23,097 nt of DNA from a virus: positions 1-23,097 of IMG/VR virus record IMGVR_UViG_3300032053_000547; one strand, written 5' to 3'. Position numbers and translations under genes: made by a program. The notes under the pieces are model-generated. The model saw nothing but the letters and a program-made list of their open reading frames with translations. It ran no database searches and was not told the origin of the DNA. Positions 21,389 through 23,097 of this stretch are shown piece after piece (within the stretch, counting starts at the first letter, position 1; the number at the start of each line of letters is the position of its first letter).

Positions 21389-22427
21389 AGACCAACAGGA
21401 ATTAGTCAAGGTTCAAAACGGGGGGGTGAAGAAGGACGTCCTTGGATTGACCGCGGATTTCGGCATAGTTTATACGAAAGTCCAGGAGGGTCAGATCATG
21501 GCTCCTATCCGTGCTGATATGACGCTCTATGAAAAGCTGGGTCATATTTACAAGCAAAAGGACAAATATCCGATAACGGGTCCGGGATACAGATATCTCA
21601 ACAAGGTGGCCTCCATTTCGCTCGTTACGCCTCAGTCCGTTATCGTCGATGGTCGACCGGTCCCGAATCCGCATATCGAAAGGAATCCCAAAACCAAATC
21701 CGTCGAAAGCGTCAACATCCGTAAAATGGGAATCGGGTATTCTCCGGCCGGGAATATTGTCGTCATCGACAAGACGCTTTTCTATAACGTCTACACCTAT
21801 TTCATTCAAAGCATTCAGGCGAAGATGAAAAGGGTCGTGTGGGCGAGCGGCAAGCCGACTGACGCAAAGGAATTTCCAGATTGCGCGGTTTATGGAACCG
21901 CCGACGAGCGGCCAACCAAACCGGGAAAGTGGGCCTTTTATTTAACTGAGGACCCTATCGGCATTTGGATCAACTATGAGAGCCCGGCCATTATTGACTG
22001 CCTAGAGGAACATACGCAAAGGCAGCGCTTCGGGGACCGCATAGCGGCAACGATTGTTGAAAGGAACATTCTCAAGGACCATCCGGCAATCGCCGTTTCC
22101 CAGGTTTTCTATCGGGAAACAACGCTCGGAGTCCAAGCGACCGTGACGGTCCACGGCTGGAGAAACGATAATACGCCACGGAATCTAGCGGCTATTATGC
22201 GACAGGCTGAAAGTGGAAAAGAATCTGGCGATTTTCATGATGCTATAGAAGTCAAGGCCGAAACCATTGTCGATCTTGAAGCCGAAGAGGAAATCGAGGC
22301 CAGGAAAGAAGCCTCTGAGATTGAGATGGACACGTTGCAGCCCGAAGATATGGGAGATCCAGCCAAGGACAAAGAGCCGCCGGCTGCCTTTTTTGAGAAA
22401 CAAGCGAAGGAAAAGGCGAAGAAGTGA
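21369..22427 (+). CDS. Putative single-strand annealing recombinase (RecT-like)
   Basis: A 352-residue protein after a strong AAGGAGG site. The first 260 residues are a compact alpha/beta domain with segments such as ADMTLYEKLGHIYKQKDKYP and TQRQRFGDRIAATIVERNIL (about 217-236), then LKDHPAIAVSQVF. The motif 'A..rAerni.k.hP' near the C-terminal part of the core recalls the RecT/Red-beta type. The last ~85 residues are charged and probably flexible (EAEEEIEARKEASEIEMD). A RecB-type exonuclease follows at once, the usual partner of phage annealing proteins (exonuclease plus SSAP). Without a search the family call is mainly from context. Confidence 0.5.
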   Translation: METKKPKDQQELVKVQNGGVKKDVLGLTADFGIVYTKVQEGQIMAPIRADMTLYEKLGHIYKQKDKYPITGPGYRYLNKVASISLVTPQSVIVDGRPVPNPHIERNPKTKSVESVNIRKMGIGYSPAGNIVVIDKTLFYNVYTYFIQSIQAKMKRVVWASGKPTDAKEFPDCAVYGTADERPTKPGKWAFYLTEDPIGIWINYESPAIIDCLEEHTQRQRFGDRIAATIVERNILKDHPAIAVSQVFYRETTLGVQATVTVHGWRNDNTPRNLAAIMRQAESGKESGDFHDAIEVKAETIVDLEAEEEIEARKEASEIEMDTLQPEDMGDPAKDKEPPAAFFEKQAKEKAKK

Positions 22428-23097
22428 TGGAAACTCAAACGATCACCACGGAAAAAGTCCTGTCACAAAAGCCTTCCGAAGATCGAATCCTTCTCGAGCA
22501 ATTGAGTGAGATCGGCGCGGAAATAGAGATGAAGCTAGATGCAGAACTTGAACGCAAAGAGAATGAAAAAGGCGGACCCTATCCTCATGATGAATGGAAT
22601 TGGGCGAGTGAGATCCATCATCCCTGTAAAAAGAATCTCGTTCATACTCGTCTTGATTGGACCCAGAAAAAGCCTATGGACCTCCGGGCCCTTTGGAGAA
22701 TCAAAGAGGGGAATGAAATCGAGCGTCAAACGAAAGCCAACCTCAGCATCATAGGCTTTGAGCTCATTGAGAATCAGAAGCGGTTTACGCTTGAGGAGTC
22801 GAGAATCAGCGGTAGGATCGACGGTCTAGCGCCATTGAATAGAAAGCTGGGCGACCCATTCGCTTCGGTCAAGACCATCCCTGCGGAAATCAAGTCGATC
22901 AATCCGAACTACTGGGACAGCACAAAGACGATCGACGATATCCGTTCTCACCGCGGCTGGTGGATCAGAAAGTATCCGGCGCAGCTCAACCTATACAACC
23001 TCATGAATGATTGCCCGGGCGGCTTCCTTATTCTTGTGACCTTCGGAAAGCGGCCCCGGGTCCTTCCGATGCTATTGGATTATGACCTGGCTGATGC
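22427..23097 (+). CDS. RecB-type PD-(D/E)XK exonuclease (partial, cut at window end)
   Basis: At least 223 residues, open to the right edge. Its ATG overlaps the previous TGA by one base (TGATG). The catalytic centre is clear: GRIDG (D132), AEIKS (E154 and K156), and a Q-x3-Y motif QLNLY (Q186, Y190), the mark of the RecB-like exonuclease branch. The N-terminal SEIHHPCKKNLVHTRLDW is the 'hy.S.l..C.rk.vy.rl' segment of Cas4/RecB-like nucleases; C67 might be the first ligand of an iron-sulphur cluster if three more Cys follow beyond the window. It should resect double-strand ends for the annealing protein upstream. The rest of the gene is missing. Confidence 0.85.
   Translation, partial: METQTITTEKVLSQKPSEDRILLEQLSEIGAEIEMKLDAELERKENEKGGPYPHDEWNWASEIHHPCKKNLVHTRLDWTQKKPMDLRALWRIKEGNEIERQTKANLSIIGFELIENQKRFTLEESRISGRIDGLAPLNRKLGDPFASVKTIPAEIKSINPNYWDSTKTIDDIRSHRGWWIRKYPAQLNLYNLMNDCPGGFLILVTFGKRPRVLPMLLDYDLAD

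Overview
The window is part of a temperate, long-tailed (siphovirus-type) bacteriophage or prophage genome. From left to right it carries the end of the head/neck module, a full tail module, a compact lysogeny region and the start of an early recombination module. Base composition is roughly balanced. Strong AGGAGG-type ribosome sites, a near-consensus sigma-70 promoter and a lipobox lipoprotein point to a bacterial host, more likely Gram-negative. The species cannot be named from sequence alone.

Head and neck (1-5355, + strand): the C-terminus of a probable capsid protein, a SAM methyltransferase, a DnaT-like connector protein, a small virion protein, a 600-residue protein with about 16 glycine-rich repeats, a MuF-like minor capsid protein, a head-tail joining protein, an HK97-gp10-like protein and a tail-terminator-like protein. 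Tail (5408-18004, + strand): tail tube, a tail assembly chaperone pair joined by a programmed -1 frameshift at A_AAA_AAC, a 1153-residue tape measure, a distal-tail-like protein, a fibre, two hub-like proteins, a small beta-sandwich virion protein, a TIM-barrel glycosidase-like protein and a beta-helix tailspike with a C-terminal Ig-like domain.

The stretch 18005-18358 has no conventional gene. It contains a possible 31-residue Trp-rich amphipathic peptide, inverted repeats, and TGTGCCC repeats that may be integrase arm sites. The leftward operon 20108-18359 encodes an XRE-type repressor, a PEGA lipoprotein (probable lysogenic-conversion gene) and a tyrosine integrase. It diverges from a rightward early operon (20236 onwards) of Cro-like, excisionase-like, CII-like and zinc-cluster proteins, an unknown small protein, a putative single-strand annealing protein and a RecB-type PD-(D/E)XK exonuclease cut by the window edge. 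One perfect 6+6 palindrome covers the -35 boxes of both divergent promoters.

No terminase, portal, holin or recognisable endolysin lies in the window. The most unusual points are the repeat-rich head-region protein, the Trp-rich peptide, the internal ribosome site that would release the tailspike's Ig domain, the lipoprotein between repressor and integrase, and the paired TGTGCCC motifs partly embedded in the integrase C-terminal codons.
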